Below are positions 21,575-32,580 of a DNA stretch of 64,000 bases, one piece after another. Where the stretch lies: NCBI GenBank assembly GCA_047495785.1, contig JBLDXI010000061.1, positions 87,575-151,574 of the forward strand, given 5' to 3'. Made by a program: the position numbers and the translations under genes. The notes beneath the pieces were generated by a model that worked only from the letters and a program-made list of their open reading frames with translations, was not told the origin of the DNA and did not search any database. Position 1 is the first letter of the stretch. Every line of letters starts with the position of its first letter. Source of the DNA: Lepidodermella squamata (lineage: Eukaryota; Gastrotricha).

Positions 21575-22018
21575 TTTATGTAGACTGAAAAAGTGCGAGT
21601 AGAAACTGAGCAGCTGAATGCTGAATAGATGTAGAGCGAATACTTATTTGTACGTGTGTGCTGTTGAATAGCCGCTTTTACAGGATACTCGTTGATGAGG
21701 GTCGCTATTCAGGAAATAGGTTTTCAGCAAGTTGAAAACATATCAATGCCGAAGAAACACACAAAACACCGTAAGAGGCAATTCTCTAATATCTTTAATC
21801 TCAAGTAATTTTTATTAGGTAAATATCATGGAGGGGACACGTACCATTATGGCTCACTGCGAAAATGTGTCCAATTTTTGAAAAGAAAATTGTCCTCATA
21901 CTGGAAATCTCACAGAATGTATTATTTAATTTATTAAGGTAACATTTCCCGAATATGATCTGATTAAAATTCTCAAAATTCTTACAAAAATTCCTGAAAT
22001 TATTAGAAAAATAATGAA
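21575..22018. other. intergenic, no gene seen
   Basis: This lies between the 3' end of the channel gene (22019) and the 5' end of the gene starting at 21574. It presumably holds the promoter of the latter; no distinct elements are recognised. Confidence 0.4.
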
Positions 22019-23407
22019 TTATGAGGTCATGAGACTCAAGTAAACAGCATCTGAAATAAGAATTCCCAAAAATACAACAGATCCAAATATCACATCAACC
22101 AGCCTCATTATTTGCAAACGAAATTTCCCAAGAATACTACATGTTTTATCCTCATATCTCTGCGAAAGAGGGACTGCTAACAAACAATACGCTGTCAAGC
22201 CAACTCCAGTTACAAATTTCACTGCAACCATCCAAATAAGGTAAACATGTTCTGAGGTACGAGGTATGGATGAGAAAACCATGGATAATATCACTGAATT
22301 TGCGAGAACGACAGTTACCATGAACGCAGGCCGATCAGGTAGATCAGGCGGTAGGAGCAAACCTAAAATTTGCATGAGGAACATTGCCATTACAGGCACG
22401 AAAATGCTGTTAACAAAATAGAAATAATTTCGAGTAAATTTCAGGTTGAAATACAGGCCCTGGTAAATTGTCCCATCAAATATTGGAACGTTGAGAATCG
22501 TGTAATTCAACGGCGTCTCTACAGACCAAATATCAGTCTCGCCAATGAAAGCGTCCATAGAGCGAATTAGGACCGCGGAACTGGTTAGGATCGCCAAATT
22601 CGACATAAGGGTCCCCCCTTTGGTCTTTGAATGAGCTCACCGTACGGACCGATGGAACTGGTAGGGATGATCCCTACCATCCCTAGCGGTACTTCGCTCT
22701 CTGAAAGCGTCCTTACCAAGAACAAACACGAAATCAATCCCAGAAAATGTGATGATATTCGCGGGAAATTCTGACGTAAGGGAAATACTACAGTCAACAA
22801 AGTCGAATGGGAATTTCTTGAACTGAAAGTCGCAATCTGAAACCAGCAGTCCAGAGGCACTCCAAACTGCCCGGCTGAAGCACATGTATAGGTCGATGAG
22901 GTTTGCCATTTCTTCGAAGGGTCGAGCCTTATTGTGGAAGTTAAGATGAACGATTCGGGGTCGCCATATTTCGTAGACGTTCCTCGGGAATGAGATCAGT
23001 TTGTAGTTCTCAGGCAGCATTTTGCCGTTGAAAATTGAGCTGCAAGGGTCTGGTGGGCACTGCAAGTCCCAGCTGAACTGGACGGATACCACTGCTGATA
23101 GTCTGGAAGTTCAAGCCATGATTTAGCCTCTAATTCTAGGAAATTTAGCAACAGCTTACGTTTGCTCAATATCATCGATGCCACTAAATCGGTAAAGCAC
23201 TAGTTTAACCCCGACATTGATTGGGCCTGTAAAGTTATTGCGGAATTGCTGCTCTAAAGGTAGGTTTGTTGAAGTGGCAGTGGGGCATATTTCAATGAAA
23301 GCCCTCTCAAACTCGGCGGAAGTCCAGTTTTCGAAGGTCGATCCAGCTTCGAGAAATCTCATGGCTAAATTCATTATAAAACAGATCAGAGTCACAAAAC
23401 GTTCCAT
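22019..23407 (-). CDS. Cys-loop ligand-gated ion channel subunit
   Basis: Three exons, 23407-23160, 23102-22641 and 22580-22019, with introns of 57 and 60 bp, giving 423 residues. The signal peptide is MERFVTLICFIMNLAMRF. The extracellular domain has W.P...L.F.N and the signature Cys loop C-DFQFKKFPFDFVD-C (13 residues between cysteines). TM1 is about FYFVNSIFVPVMAMFLMQILG and TM2 is TVVLANSVILSMVFSS, with TM3 VYLIWMVAVKFVTGVGL. A short intracellular loop follows, then TM4 VIFGSVVFLGILISD. There is no vicinal Cys pair typical of nicotinic alpha subunits. The ligand and ion selectivity cannot be assigned; the pore does not show the PAR motif of typical anion channels. Expected at the cell surface as part of a pentamer. 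Confidence 0.88.
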
Positions 23408-23674
23408 CGTCAAAATACGATGTGAATCTCTGCACATGGTTGGGAATATGCCCTTCGTTTGTTCATCAATTATTCATTATAAAGCTGCTATGCTCTTCAC
23501 CGGTTATGACTGATGATCGAATCAGGGATAAAAACAGTTAGAGCCCCGGCTTGTGAATTATTGACATTACAATTGACAAATTTGAACCCAATTTAAATGA
23601 CAAAGAGGTTGATATAAACTTGGCGACATCATTTGCGATAAGGCAGACCCCCTTATCAAACCCCAAGTGGAGAA

Positions 23675-25038
23675 ATGAGATACGAGAAAATTCCAAAAAC
23701 CATGTTTGTTTTCATAGTTTTGTTCTCTATAGCTTTCCTAGGGCCAATTTTAGCTGAGCAAAAGCGTTATGATGGCGATCAAGTGTATCGAATCATACCC
23801 GCGACACCCCAGCAGCTCGATTTGCTTCAACAGGTCTATTCAAGCGAGGGCGAGGAGCAGCTGGATTTTTGGACGGATCCTGTTCTTGTGAATAAGCCAG
23901 TTCACATTCGAGTCCCGGCTCAATTTCGCGAGTCAGCCACGAGATTTTTCAACGAAACGAAGTTGAACTTCAGAGTTGTTGTACCCGACGTTCAGAAGCT
24001 TATCGAGAATGTTGATCAGCTGAATGCTGAAAGACGGAAGACGCTCAACTATGAATCAGATCCATCTTCTATCGTCAACACTTATGCTTCGTATGCGGAT
24101 ATTTCGAATTGGATGAGCTCTGTTTGTTCTAAGAACCCAAATTTGGCAGAATGTGGCAATATTGGAGAATCCTTTGAGAAACGGCAACTGAACTACATTA
24201 AACTCGGTTCTTCAAAACCTGATAAATCTAAGCCCAAAATATGGATCGAAGGAAATATTCACGCAAGGTTTGAGTTAGAAATTATTCTTAAACATACTTC
24301 ATTGCCTAATCTTCTAGAGAATGGCTCTCTTCAGCAACCTGTGTTCATTTGATCAATCACATGGTAACAAGTTACAACACCGATCCAGCCGCTAAGCGGA
24401 TGCTGGATAATTACGACTGGTACATCTTCCCCGTCCTAAATCCTGATGGTTATGAGTTCAGCAGGGCTAAGGAACGTCTGTGGCGTAAAACCCGGTCGAA
24501 AACCGATATTGAATACTGCGATGGCGCTGATCCCAACCGAAATTGGGACTACAAATGGGGAACAGTTGGCAGCCAATCGTTTGCTTGCTCTGAAACATTT
24601 AGAGGGGTGAAGCCGTTTTCTGAGCCTGAAACTAAGGCTCTATCGGATTTTGTTATGGCAAATCGAGAGAACTCTAAGGCCTACTTCTCTCTTCATACTT
24701 TCTCGCAGTATTGGATGACCCCATATGGAGTGAAGCCTAACCCTGACGACTACAACGAGCTTATGCGAGTCGCGAATATCGGAGCGAGTGCATTAATGGC
24801 TGTGAATAAGACGAAGTGGAAGGTTGGCAGTATCGTCGAGTTGTTGTATGAAGCATCTGGTGGCTCGAATGATTGGGCGAAAGCTGTTGCGGGGATTAAA
24901 TACAGCTATTGCCTTGAACTCAGGCCCGCAAATGGCCAATTCGCAAACGGCTTCGTGGTTCCTGAGAGCGAGATCGAACCTAGTGGTCGTGAAGTTTGGG
25001 CCGGCCTTGTCGCAGCTATAGACGCAATTCCGGATTAA
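23675..25038 (+). CDS. secreted M14 (carboxypeptidase A/B-like) metallopeptidase
   Basis: Two exons, 23675-24267 and 24318-25038, with a 50-bp intron (phase 2) inside the zinc motif, giving 437 residues. A signal peptide (KTMFVFIVLFSIAFLGPILA) is followed by a propeptide of about 100 residues and the catalytic domain. Zinc ligands are H and E of GNIHAREW and the later H of SLHTFSQYW. Substrate-binding N-R lies in DPNRNWDY and the general base Glu in YCLELRP. The position of the usual Tyr248 appears as Lys, with a one-residue insertion (DWAKAVAGIKY), which may change substrate binding. Secretion and propeptide suggest a digestive or extracellular zymogen. A decayed copy of its 3' end lies at 32062-32319. 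Confidence 0.9.
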
Positions 25039-25057
25039 AACTATGATAAATACTTCC

Positions 25058-25375
25058 GATTAACCCTCCAGCGCCCACGGCGAGTATACACGCGTTTTTC
25101 ACTTTTAATACCCGACAAATTCAGATTTTATCAATCAGCCTTTTCTTTTCACCTGATAATTTATTTCACTATGATTGCGATGCAAAATATCGACCTCAAA
25201 AAATTTTTGCTGAAACACCTGTGCCCTCTGTCGACGCAAAGTTGGCAAGTGCCTAATCGCTGGTTTACACGCTTATGGTGCGTCTTAACACGCAAAGTTG
25301 GCGTCTTAACACGCCACAATGGTCAGACAGCTAGTGCGTGTTCACACGCGAACAATGTTGCGTCACAACACGCCA
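25058..25375. repeat. possible piggyBac left end with palindromic subrepeats
   Basis: TTAACCCTCCAGCGCCC at 25061 has the TTAA target and CCCT start usual for piggyBac elements. Inside are four imperfect copies of the palindrome GCGTNTTNACACGC at 25280, 25301, 25336 and 25360 (14 bp each). They could be transposase-binding subterminal repeats. A matching right end after 29973 was not found by eye. Confidence 0.45.
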
Positions 25376-25779
25376 AAGACATTAATTAGGGAAAAAATAG
25401 CAATAAAAAGGCGCATTTACCATGGGTAAAAAAACAGTTTTATCGCGCATTTTTTAATCGTTTTTCTCGCTGCTGTTCTTGCTAACAACATTTTCAATGG
25501 CTGATGCTGCTGATGCTGCTGTTGCCGCTGCCGCTGCTGCTGCTGTTGAAGTCGTCTTCGACGACAACCTTGGCGATACCGACTCCGATCTATCAAGCGA
25601 TGACGATGACGATTTGCCTCTGGCAACGCTGAAGCCGGATATCAAGGGCGCCTGGGGAAAGCTGAATGAAGTACCCAAGAACTACACGCAACCTCAAGTT
25701 TTCAACCGCCCTCAAGGTCCAACCTATAAAATTCGGGCTGCATATCGTTCGGCTACAACGACCGCCGATGACGATGAAC

Positions 25780-28321
25780 CCTGTCGGAAACGGATAGCCC
25801 AACTTAGGCTATTTTTGGAGCGAAAATTTTTGGGCCCAAATACACTCCAGTTTTCGTCCAACTATTTTAGCCTATGGTGAGCCTAAAAAATTCAGAATTT
25901 TTTTGGCTATTTAACCGCCAATTTAGCCTATTTTAGGCTTTTGATAAAGAATTATGAAAATATATATTACATTAGCGCCAAAGTTAGGCCATTCTGGAGG
26001 TTCGCAACTGCCATGTTAGGCTAAGTTAGAGTTTCAGCTTTTCCGTTGGAAAATGTGCAAAATTAACGTCTAATTTAGCCTAAACTGGAAGTTAATTTTT
26101 CATTTAATTAGGCTATTAAAAGCTCTTTCCTTCCGGTTCCTTTCCTCTCCTTTCCTTCCCGCTCTCTGCTTTTCTTCGCCACTTTAGACCCGAAATGAGA
26201 CATTAAATCCACAATTAATCATTTTTATTTCACCAATCAAATGATAATTTAATTTGTTTCACAAGTTATAATTTATGAAGACAAATAACAACAGTCATTA
26301 GTTAGGCATCGAAGCCTGTTGTTCTTGCTCCGGCTGGCCGCTGATTGCTGTGACGGTGAAACATTGTTTTAGAACTGAAGCCTTGAGCTGCTTGATAACC
26401 AAAACCGCATCGCTCCATTGCTAGAAACCAATCCAGCCATTCATCGAACCAATCTGAAAAATCCGGAATTAATTCCAGTGAATTTTCAAATATGGGGAAA
26501 ATTTATTTTACACTTTTTTAATGAATTTAAAAAAGCTGACTTTGGATGAGAAAAAATTGGAAAATATTGAAAATTTTCAAATTTCAAATTATTAAAATCC
26601 CAAAAATATTTGAATTTCCCTGAATTTTGAAATTTCTAATATTTTTTGAAATTTGAGTTAATACGCATAATTTTGATCGATATTTTTCTATAATTTATTA
26701 GCATCGACTTGCTAGATGATCATTTCGTGATAGCCCAGGGAAAACACGATATTCGCCTTGCGCTAACGTTACCGCATGTCAGCAGAATTCTGTTTAAAAA
26801 TAGAAAATTCATGCAAACTTAATTCATTGTAATGGCGACCTGATTTTCAATCGATTTAGGACGAATTCGATCGATTCTGTAAAATAAGTAAATAAATAAA
26901 TAAAAAGAGTGGATCAAATAGCTATACCAATCGGAATTAGCTGCACTTAGCTTATGCCAAGTGAAACATTGCATGAGAAAATGGTCAGCAAGTTAGACTC
27001 TAATCTTCATAAAAATAAAAGTAAGAAAAATAACTTGCTTTTGTGAAGCAAAAAACTGAAAATGAGAGAAAATAATTCTTGCTTTTCGACGTCGTTACTG
27101 TTTACATCACAATGAAAGCCCTCTGCGTAACATTCGCGCTTAATAACGCAACAAGGAAATTTGACCTCGAAAACTGGGTCGTTAATTTAAAAGCAATTTT
27201 TGGTTGATTTTTTGTTTCAAGGAGCTATACGAGCCAACAGCCAACGGCTATATGGGATATCGGCTATCGGCTACGCCGCTCAATTATTTTACTAATTTCA
27301 TATTATACTTCATCCAAAATTGAAAACTGTGGCTCTGAATTTCCAAAGAAGTTAATATTTTTCCGTTTTAATTTTCAAAGCAATTCAACCACATTTTCTA
27401 TCCATTTTTGGCCTGTGCTCTCATTTTTCGAAATTCATTGCATGCGCGACTTGAGTAATAAAATCTCAAACTAATTAAACCAAAAAACCAGCCACAAATT
27501 GTGTATTTCGGGAAAATTTAAAATTCGAGTAGATTTCGGTAATTCCCTCAATGCCTGAGGTTTGGAATTTTTTTGGTATTTGTTCTCTACCAAAATGCTT
27601 TATTAAAAATTCACCACAGTATTCAACAATTTATTTGAATTTATTCAATATTGTTTAAATGGGCAGTATTTTACGTCAACGCAGTATTTTTGCCAAGTTA
27701 TCCTAGACAATTACTCTGTCTCAATTACTCTATTTTTCGTCTATAATCTGTTCATCTCGGCATCTGCCCATTAATACCAACCACATAAATTATAATTCAT
27801 TCCAGATTTTCGAGCCCGGAAACAGCGCTTCATAAAAAACTATCAATTCTGTTTATTCGCTGATTTATTTCCAATTTATTGGGGATTTTGCTGAAAGCCG
27901 CGTAGAAAGCCGCAGTATTGCTGGAAGAAATTGATGAAAAAATCGAAAGAGTAAAATGACTGAAAAATCACAGAAGTCGTGAAAAATAGAGAAAATCGCG
28001 TGTCGTTGGCTATTCTAGGCTGCTCCAATGCCTAAGCCTATCCGAGGCCAACTTTGAATTGATCTGAAAAAGGCTAAAATCGTCAAATTGTTGAAAAAAT
28101 GAGCAAAGGCTAAATAAGGCCAAATTAGAGGTTGCGACTTCAGGTCATTTTTAGCCGAATCTCAGGAAGCCCATCGAAGCCTAAATTGGAGGTTGCTCTT
28201 TTTGGCGAGAGCCAACGCAAAAACACTTCAACATGGTAAAAGCCTATCGACGGCTAAATTAGGAGTTCGACTTAGTGGCTAAGCCCAAAAACCCTATCTG
28301 AGCCTACGGATTTTCGACAGG
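25780..28321. mobile_element. 2.5-kb insertion inside the piggyBac gene
   Basis: The ends CCTGTCGG.AAA and TTTTCGACAGG form short inverted repeats. The flanks show GAAC on both sides (25776-25779 and 28322-28325), so a 4-bp target duplication fits and restores the host frame (GAT GAA CCG GCA). Both subterminal regions carry many gcctaa/ttaggc phrases (25800-26110 and 28010-28310). A related fragment lies at 54535-54670. No full transposase is seen inside; the superfamily is not assigned. Confidence 0.75.
26302..26453 (-). CDS. possible 3'-terminal exon inside the insertion
   Basis: On the minus strand a strong acceptor (tttttcag) is followed by an open frame of ~50 codons: DWFDEWLDWFLAMERCGFGY then QAAQGFSSKTMFHRH, ending in TAA at 26302. 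The composition is protein-like, but no upstream exon could be found in the AT-rich sequence that follows. It may be the remains of the element's own gene or a captured host exon. Confidence 0.3.
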
Positions 28322-30185
28322 GAACCGGCAGGTGACGATGAACCGATCGCCGGGCCTAAACCTCGCCGAGCCATTGGTAACCAACGATTCGGAAGGTTGG
28401 TCATCTTGGAACTCATGTTTCCCGTCTTCGCGTTGATTATCGCTCAAACGAACCAATACTCGCACCAGTCTTATCAACCGGGTATGCAGCAGTTCAATCA
28501 CCTTGAAGAGCCTGAGCTGTTGCGATTCATTGCGATTCTGATTTGCATGGGACTGGTCGACTTGCCTGGCATTCGTCTGTACTGGAGGGAATCTGATGGT
28601 CTTTTTTATCAAGGTAGTTTTTTGTCTCATTTTCATGCTTTTTACTGAATTTTTGCTGTTATAGAGTACATCGCCACAATCATGCATCTCGCTGATAACA
28701 CCAAGGCTGCTAAGAAAGGCGAGGAGGACTATGACAAAATCGCCAAGGTTCGAAATTTTCTAAGCCAGCTTCGCGAGGCTTTCCAAAGCTGCTACCACCC
28801 CGATGAAAATGTAGGTATTTGGTATTTTGAGCATTTTTCATTTCAAATTTGTTCCCTCTAATTTTAGATGTCAGCCGATGAACAGATGGTCGCCTGGAAA
28901 GGCCGGTGTAACATAAAGCAGTATATGGACGCGAAGCCCACAAAGTGGGGCCTCAAGTTCTGGGCACTGGCTGCCTCAGTTTCGGGTTATGTCTATAACT
29001 TTTCGCTTTACACCGGCAAAGACAGAAGTAAGTATTATTGTGAAACTCGCGCTTGAATTTGATTTCATCTCAATTAGCTCGCGGCGACGACGCTGCCAAA
29101 GCAGGAGTTGGCGAGCGCGTCGTGTTGGATCTGGTTCGCCCGATTATTGGCTTCTTCCATAAGGTAATAATGGATAATTTCTTTTCGTCCCCTTCGCTGT
29201 TTTTGAAGCTCTTGGGACAAAATGTTCTTGCCTTGGGAACGGTGCGAACTAATCGCGTTGGGCTTGAAAAATCGGTGCCAATCAAGGCCCGGAAACCAGT
29301 CCGGGGTTCGTACCAGTTCAAGTTTCTGTCGAACAATCTTATCTACCTGAGCTGGGCAGTGAGTCAATTTTGTGTTTTCCTATTTTCGTGATTATTATTT
29401 TTACCCTAGGATAAAAGGGTGGTCAATTTCTTGTCAACCTGGCACAATGGGGCAAAAGCCGCTGAAGGCGTGAAGCGCAGAACTGCACACGGCCAGAGCA
29501 TCGACGTCGATTGCCCAACCCTGGTGAAAGCGTACCAAGGCCTCATGCGTGGCGTCGATATGGCCGATCGCCTTCGTACGACATACAGCATCTACATTCC
29601 GGGTCGGAAATGGTGGCGAGTGGTGTTTTACTGGGGTCTCGAAACTGCTCTGAACAACGCCTTCATTGTATGGCGGCAGGTGAGCGAGGACGCTGACGCC
29701 ACGGCGCTCGATTTTCGGCGCGAACTCATCGCTGAACTGCTTGCTGCCGCGCAATTGGAGCAGCCAACGGCTCCAAACACGGCCACTGGGAAACGCCGCA
29801 AGTGCGATGTCAATATCGCGTTGACGCCTACGACGGCTTGGCGAGCTGGTGGCCACTACCCGGAACACAACGGCTACCTGCCCGGAAGCACGACTTCGGT
29901 AATGCGCCGTTGCCGACTCTGCCACGCCCAGGGCAAGCTTCATAGTTGTTTTGGCGATAAGAGCCCGGAATAACTGCTAGACTTCGAGCTTTATTAGATA
30001 GCAAAACGCCAACTCGCTTTTGTAAGATGAGTAATAATGTGTTATCACAAATGCGCATGAACTATGTGACCTTATCTCAATCCTTTAGGGGTGACCATCA
30101 ATTTTCATTGCTACTTTTTTGATGACGCACAGGCGTACAATAATTTTTTGTGTGAAATTAGGTTTAATGGTATTTTAGAATAATC

Positions 30186-31148
30186 ATGTCCGAAACACAC
30201 GAGCTGCATCCGGGGGTGGATGGCAACATCAGAGATCAAGTTCAGCAAGCTGTAACCAGGCCGAAAGCTGAAAGGGTCGAGATAACTAAGGATATTGTCA
30301 CTGCTAAACAACCGCGCCAACTGTTTGGTGATTTTATCGAATCGCAGTGGGAGTCGTTTTTAAGCTTCGCCTTAAACAAAGCCAAGTTGCTGCTGGATGG
30401 GGATCGACCGGTAAAAGTGTGGATCAATGAATCGGGATTTGTGCGAATCCACGTCGGCTCTTACCAGACGGACTAGCTCGGGCATGAATTCCAATTTACG
30501 ATTCGTATGAACTATTGGCCGAACTCTAAGGCTGATGCTGCCAGGGGTGACTACAAGGAGGAGAGTTTGCACGACCACCCTCTTCCTTTCTTGTCAAAAC
30601 TTCTTCGGGGCAAGTACATCCACAATATTTACAAACTTTCGCAGACCGGGGAGATTTGCGCCTGCTACGACGATTACACAGTGAGCAGGGATTCCCATGC
30701 GAACACAATGAAATCCGTTAAAACGAAATCAAATCAGCCGCTTACGAACTGCGGCAATAAGTGCGTGCAAGCAACCGATAAGACTCCCATTCATTTGGAC
30801 ACAGAAGTCATTCATAAAGTGGTCGATTTTAACGCTGGAACACTGTCGATTAACGTAACTTACTCCGATGCTGAGACCGACGAAAAAATCTTCCATATAT
30901 ACACAATGGACATGAGTGATCCGGTCAGCAAAGAGCGAGGAACTGTTAATAAAGAGGCGGCTAAACTGTACCTTTGCAAAATTTCCAGGGTGGTCGATTA
31001 TTTCCTTGGATTCGTTTCGAAAGACGATGAGATTTCAGCCGAAGAAATTGTGATACCTAACGGCGAAGCTCCCGAGCAATTGAATGACATGGCTGCCGAC
31101 AACGAACTCGGGGTCGGAAACGGCGAAATATTTGAAGTCCTCAAATGA
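30186..31148 (+). pseudogene. cupin-like protein with one in-frame stop
   Basis: A continuous frame of 320 codons is broken only by a TAG at 30474. The second part holds LHDHPLPFLSKLLRGKY, which resembles the metal-binding first motif of cupin-fold proteins (HxH near the start, G six to eight residues later). A later histidine in SRDSHANTMKSV could complete the site. No signal peptide and no introns are seen. The similarity to plant cysteine oxidase/ADO-type dioxygenases is only motif-level. It may be a recent pseudogene, a single-base assembly error or a readthrough case; all else in the frame is intact. Confidence 0.5.
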
Positions 31149-31960
31149 AGCGGTGCTGTTTCAAGAGGCGATAGTCACGTGACGCAATATCTTTATCTAC
31201 CACATGGTCGTGGAAGGTGAATGGCGAATTCAAATCAATATCCTAGCTTTATTACGGCGATTAACTACTGGTGTAGCTGGATATGGCATTTTCCATGAGT
31301 CCATCGGCAATTATGATAACAAACGCTGATATAGCAGCAAAGTATAGCAGCCGATTTTTCCAATCCTGTATATAAGTTTCCCAGTTGATTTTCGTTACAG
31401 TGGCATGCATTGATACATCATCGCAACTTTACTTTTCTTTGATTTGCCAGCTTTGCCAGTGATATCCTCGTTTTTTGGGCTTACATTTTGCTTGCAATTC
31501 TGATATTCAGGAGTGAAAATTGTTCGTAACCAAATCATGAATAGAATCAAATGAGTTATCCGGATCATAGTGGATCATAGTGGTCATAGTAAATACGCCG
31601 TAAAACAGCCCGGAATATTTTCTGCTATCCCGGGCTGTTTGAGCCAGGATATCATGCTATCCGGGCTGATTTAAACTCAGGTCATGGCTGGAAATTTTGG
31701 CAGCATTTACCCCTATTTTCGATTTCTTTGAGCACGGAAACAAAAGTCACCAAAAATACTGAGGCGCCGAAACCCCCGCGACCCCCTGAATTTTATTATT
31801 CTGTAATTACGAGAAAATTAAAAAGTTGAAGGATTCGCCGCAAAGACACGGGGACAAGCGGGCCAAGATATTTTTGCCGCTATTCCGACCTTCGGCTGCG
31901 CCTCAGGTCTCCATAGCTGGCCTTCAGGCGAATATTTTTCGCTATCCGCTACAAAGCTCC
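31149..31960. other. intergenic with transposon debris
   Basis: No gene. Contains a hairpin (aacagcccgg ... ccgggctgtt near 31604-31642), a tandem ggatcatagt at 31561-31580 and gcgacccc-type phrases near 31775 like those of the 19362 hAT element. Confidence 0.4.
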
Positions 31961-31970
31961 CAGATATTGT

Positions 31971-32012
31971 ATACTACTGTTGCCATGAATGCAGGCCGAT
32001 CCAGGGTGATTT
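31971..32012 (-). pseudogene. scrap of a Cys-loop channel gene
   Basis: tactgttgccatgaatgcaggccgatcc is nearly the same as the TM2-side segment at 22311-22341 of the channel gene (gacagttaccatgaacgcaggccgatc). Only about 30 bases match. Together with the carboxypeptidase scrap just downstream it suggests a decayed copy of the 22-25 kb block. Confidence 0.35.
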
Positions 32013-32061
32013 ATTTATTTATTTATGAGCCATTCATCCATAGTGAGTTGGAAAGCTCAGC

Positions 32062-32319
32062 TGTATGGGGTGAAGCCTAACCGGCTTTGTGGTTCCTGAG
32101 AGCGAGATCGAGCCCAGTGGTCGTAAAGTCTGTGCTCCCCGTATCAACAATTTTCAGTATTACGTAGGATGAAATATGCTAATGAGCACTTTTCATTGTG
32201 ATTTCACTCACTGAACAATGAAAAGTGCTCATTAACATATTTCATCTTACGGAATACTGAAAATTGTTGGTACGGGTCGCCTTGTCGCTGCTATTGAAGC
32301 AATTCCAGATGAAAACTAA
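32062..32319 (+). pseudogene. carboxypeptidase 3'-end pseudogene
   Basis: tatggggtgaagcctaacc (as at 24724-24742) is joined directly to ggctttgtggttcctgagagcgag (as at 24949). The sequence then continues to the equivalent of the stop codon at 25036, ending in aattccagatgaaaactaa. The internal deletion removes the catalytic Glu region. A palindromic MITE then split the remainder. It is a dead duplicate of the gene at 23675-25038. Confidence 0.8.
32138..32276. mobile_element. 139-bp palindromic MITE with 2-bp target duplication
   Basis: The arms are almost complete inverted repeats (CCCGTATCAACAATTTTCAG at the left; complement at the right, 32257-32276), each about 63 bp, with a 13-bp spacer. 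The comparison with the carboxypeptidase parent shows the target was GTGCTCGCCTT. TC is present on both sides (32136-32137 and 32277-32278), a 2-bp duplication that is not TA. Confidence 0.75.
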
Positions 32320-32416
32320 TAAAGTGTGCTAGCACAATTGCCAAGTTTCGAATATTCAGCATTCAGCTGATCAACATCAACAACATCTCAGCCAATTTCT
32401 TGACTGGAAGCAGGAA

Positions 32417-32580
32417 CAGGATGCGAAGTATAGGGGTGCTGGGGTATTGCGACTCCCCAACTCCGGGACTACAACCAGAGGAAGGCTGAAAAAACCAAAG
32501 GGTGCCCTTTGGTTTCTTTCGCTGGGTCCTAGAAAACAAGTAGATAAAACCTCAGCTCCTGGATCCTACTTCGCACACTC
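32417..32580. mobile_element. hAT-type MITE family 1 copy
   Basis: The termini CAGGATGCGAAGTATAGGGG and GGATCCTACTTCGCACACTC match the intact copy at 5707. The inner part (ggaaggctgaa, ccctttggtttc, gctgggtc) is also conserved. The flanking 8 bp differ, so no target duplication remains. Confidence 0.75.

Larger units (their letters stand above)
25497..29973 (+). pseudogene. piggyBac-type transposase gene with introns, split by an insertion
   Basis: Coding parts are 25497-25779 [insertion 25780-28321] 28326-28613, 28665-28810, 28868-29027, 29078-29358 and 29410-29973. It starts MADAADAAV with an acidic N terminus (SDLSSDDDDDLPLATL), then the DDE core. The three catalytic aspartates are seen in SADEQMVAWKG, KVIMDNFFSSP and MRGVDMADRL. 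A short Cys/His tail (CRLCHAQGKLHSC) replaces the fuller zinc finger of many family members. Four introns of 49-57 bp have host-like borders, which is unusual for an active element and would suit a domesticated gene. Only the 2.5-kb insertion disrupts it. Confidence 0.8.

Noticed and set aside
29434-29943. 169-codon minus-strand frame over the piggyBac exon
   Set aside because: Shadow of the transposase coding strand, which shows the catalytic aspartates and good splice borders.
32085-32280. Second working carboxypeptidase gene
   Set aside because: It is joined by an internal deletion that removes the active-site Glu and is split by a MITE.
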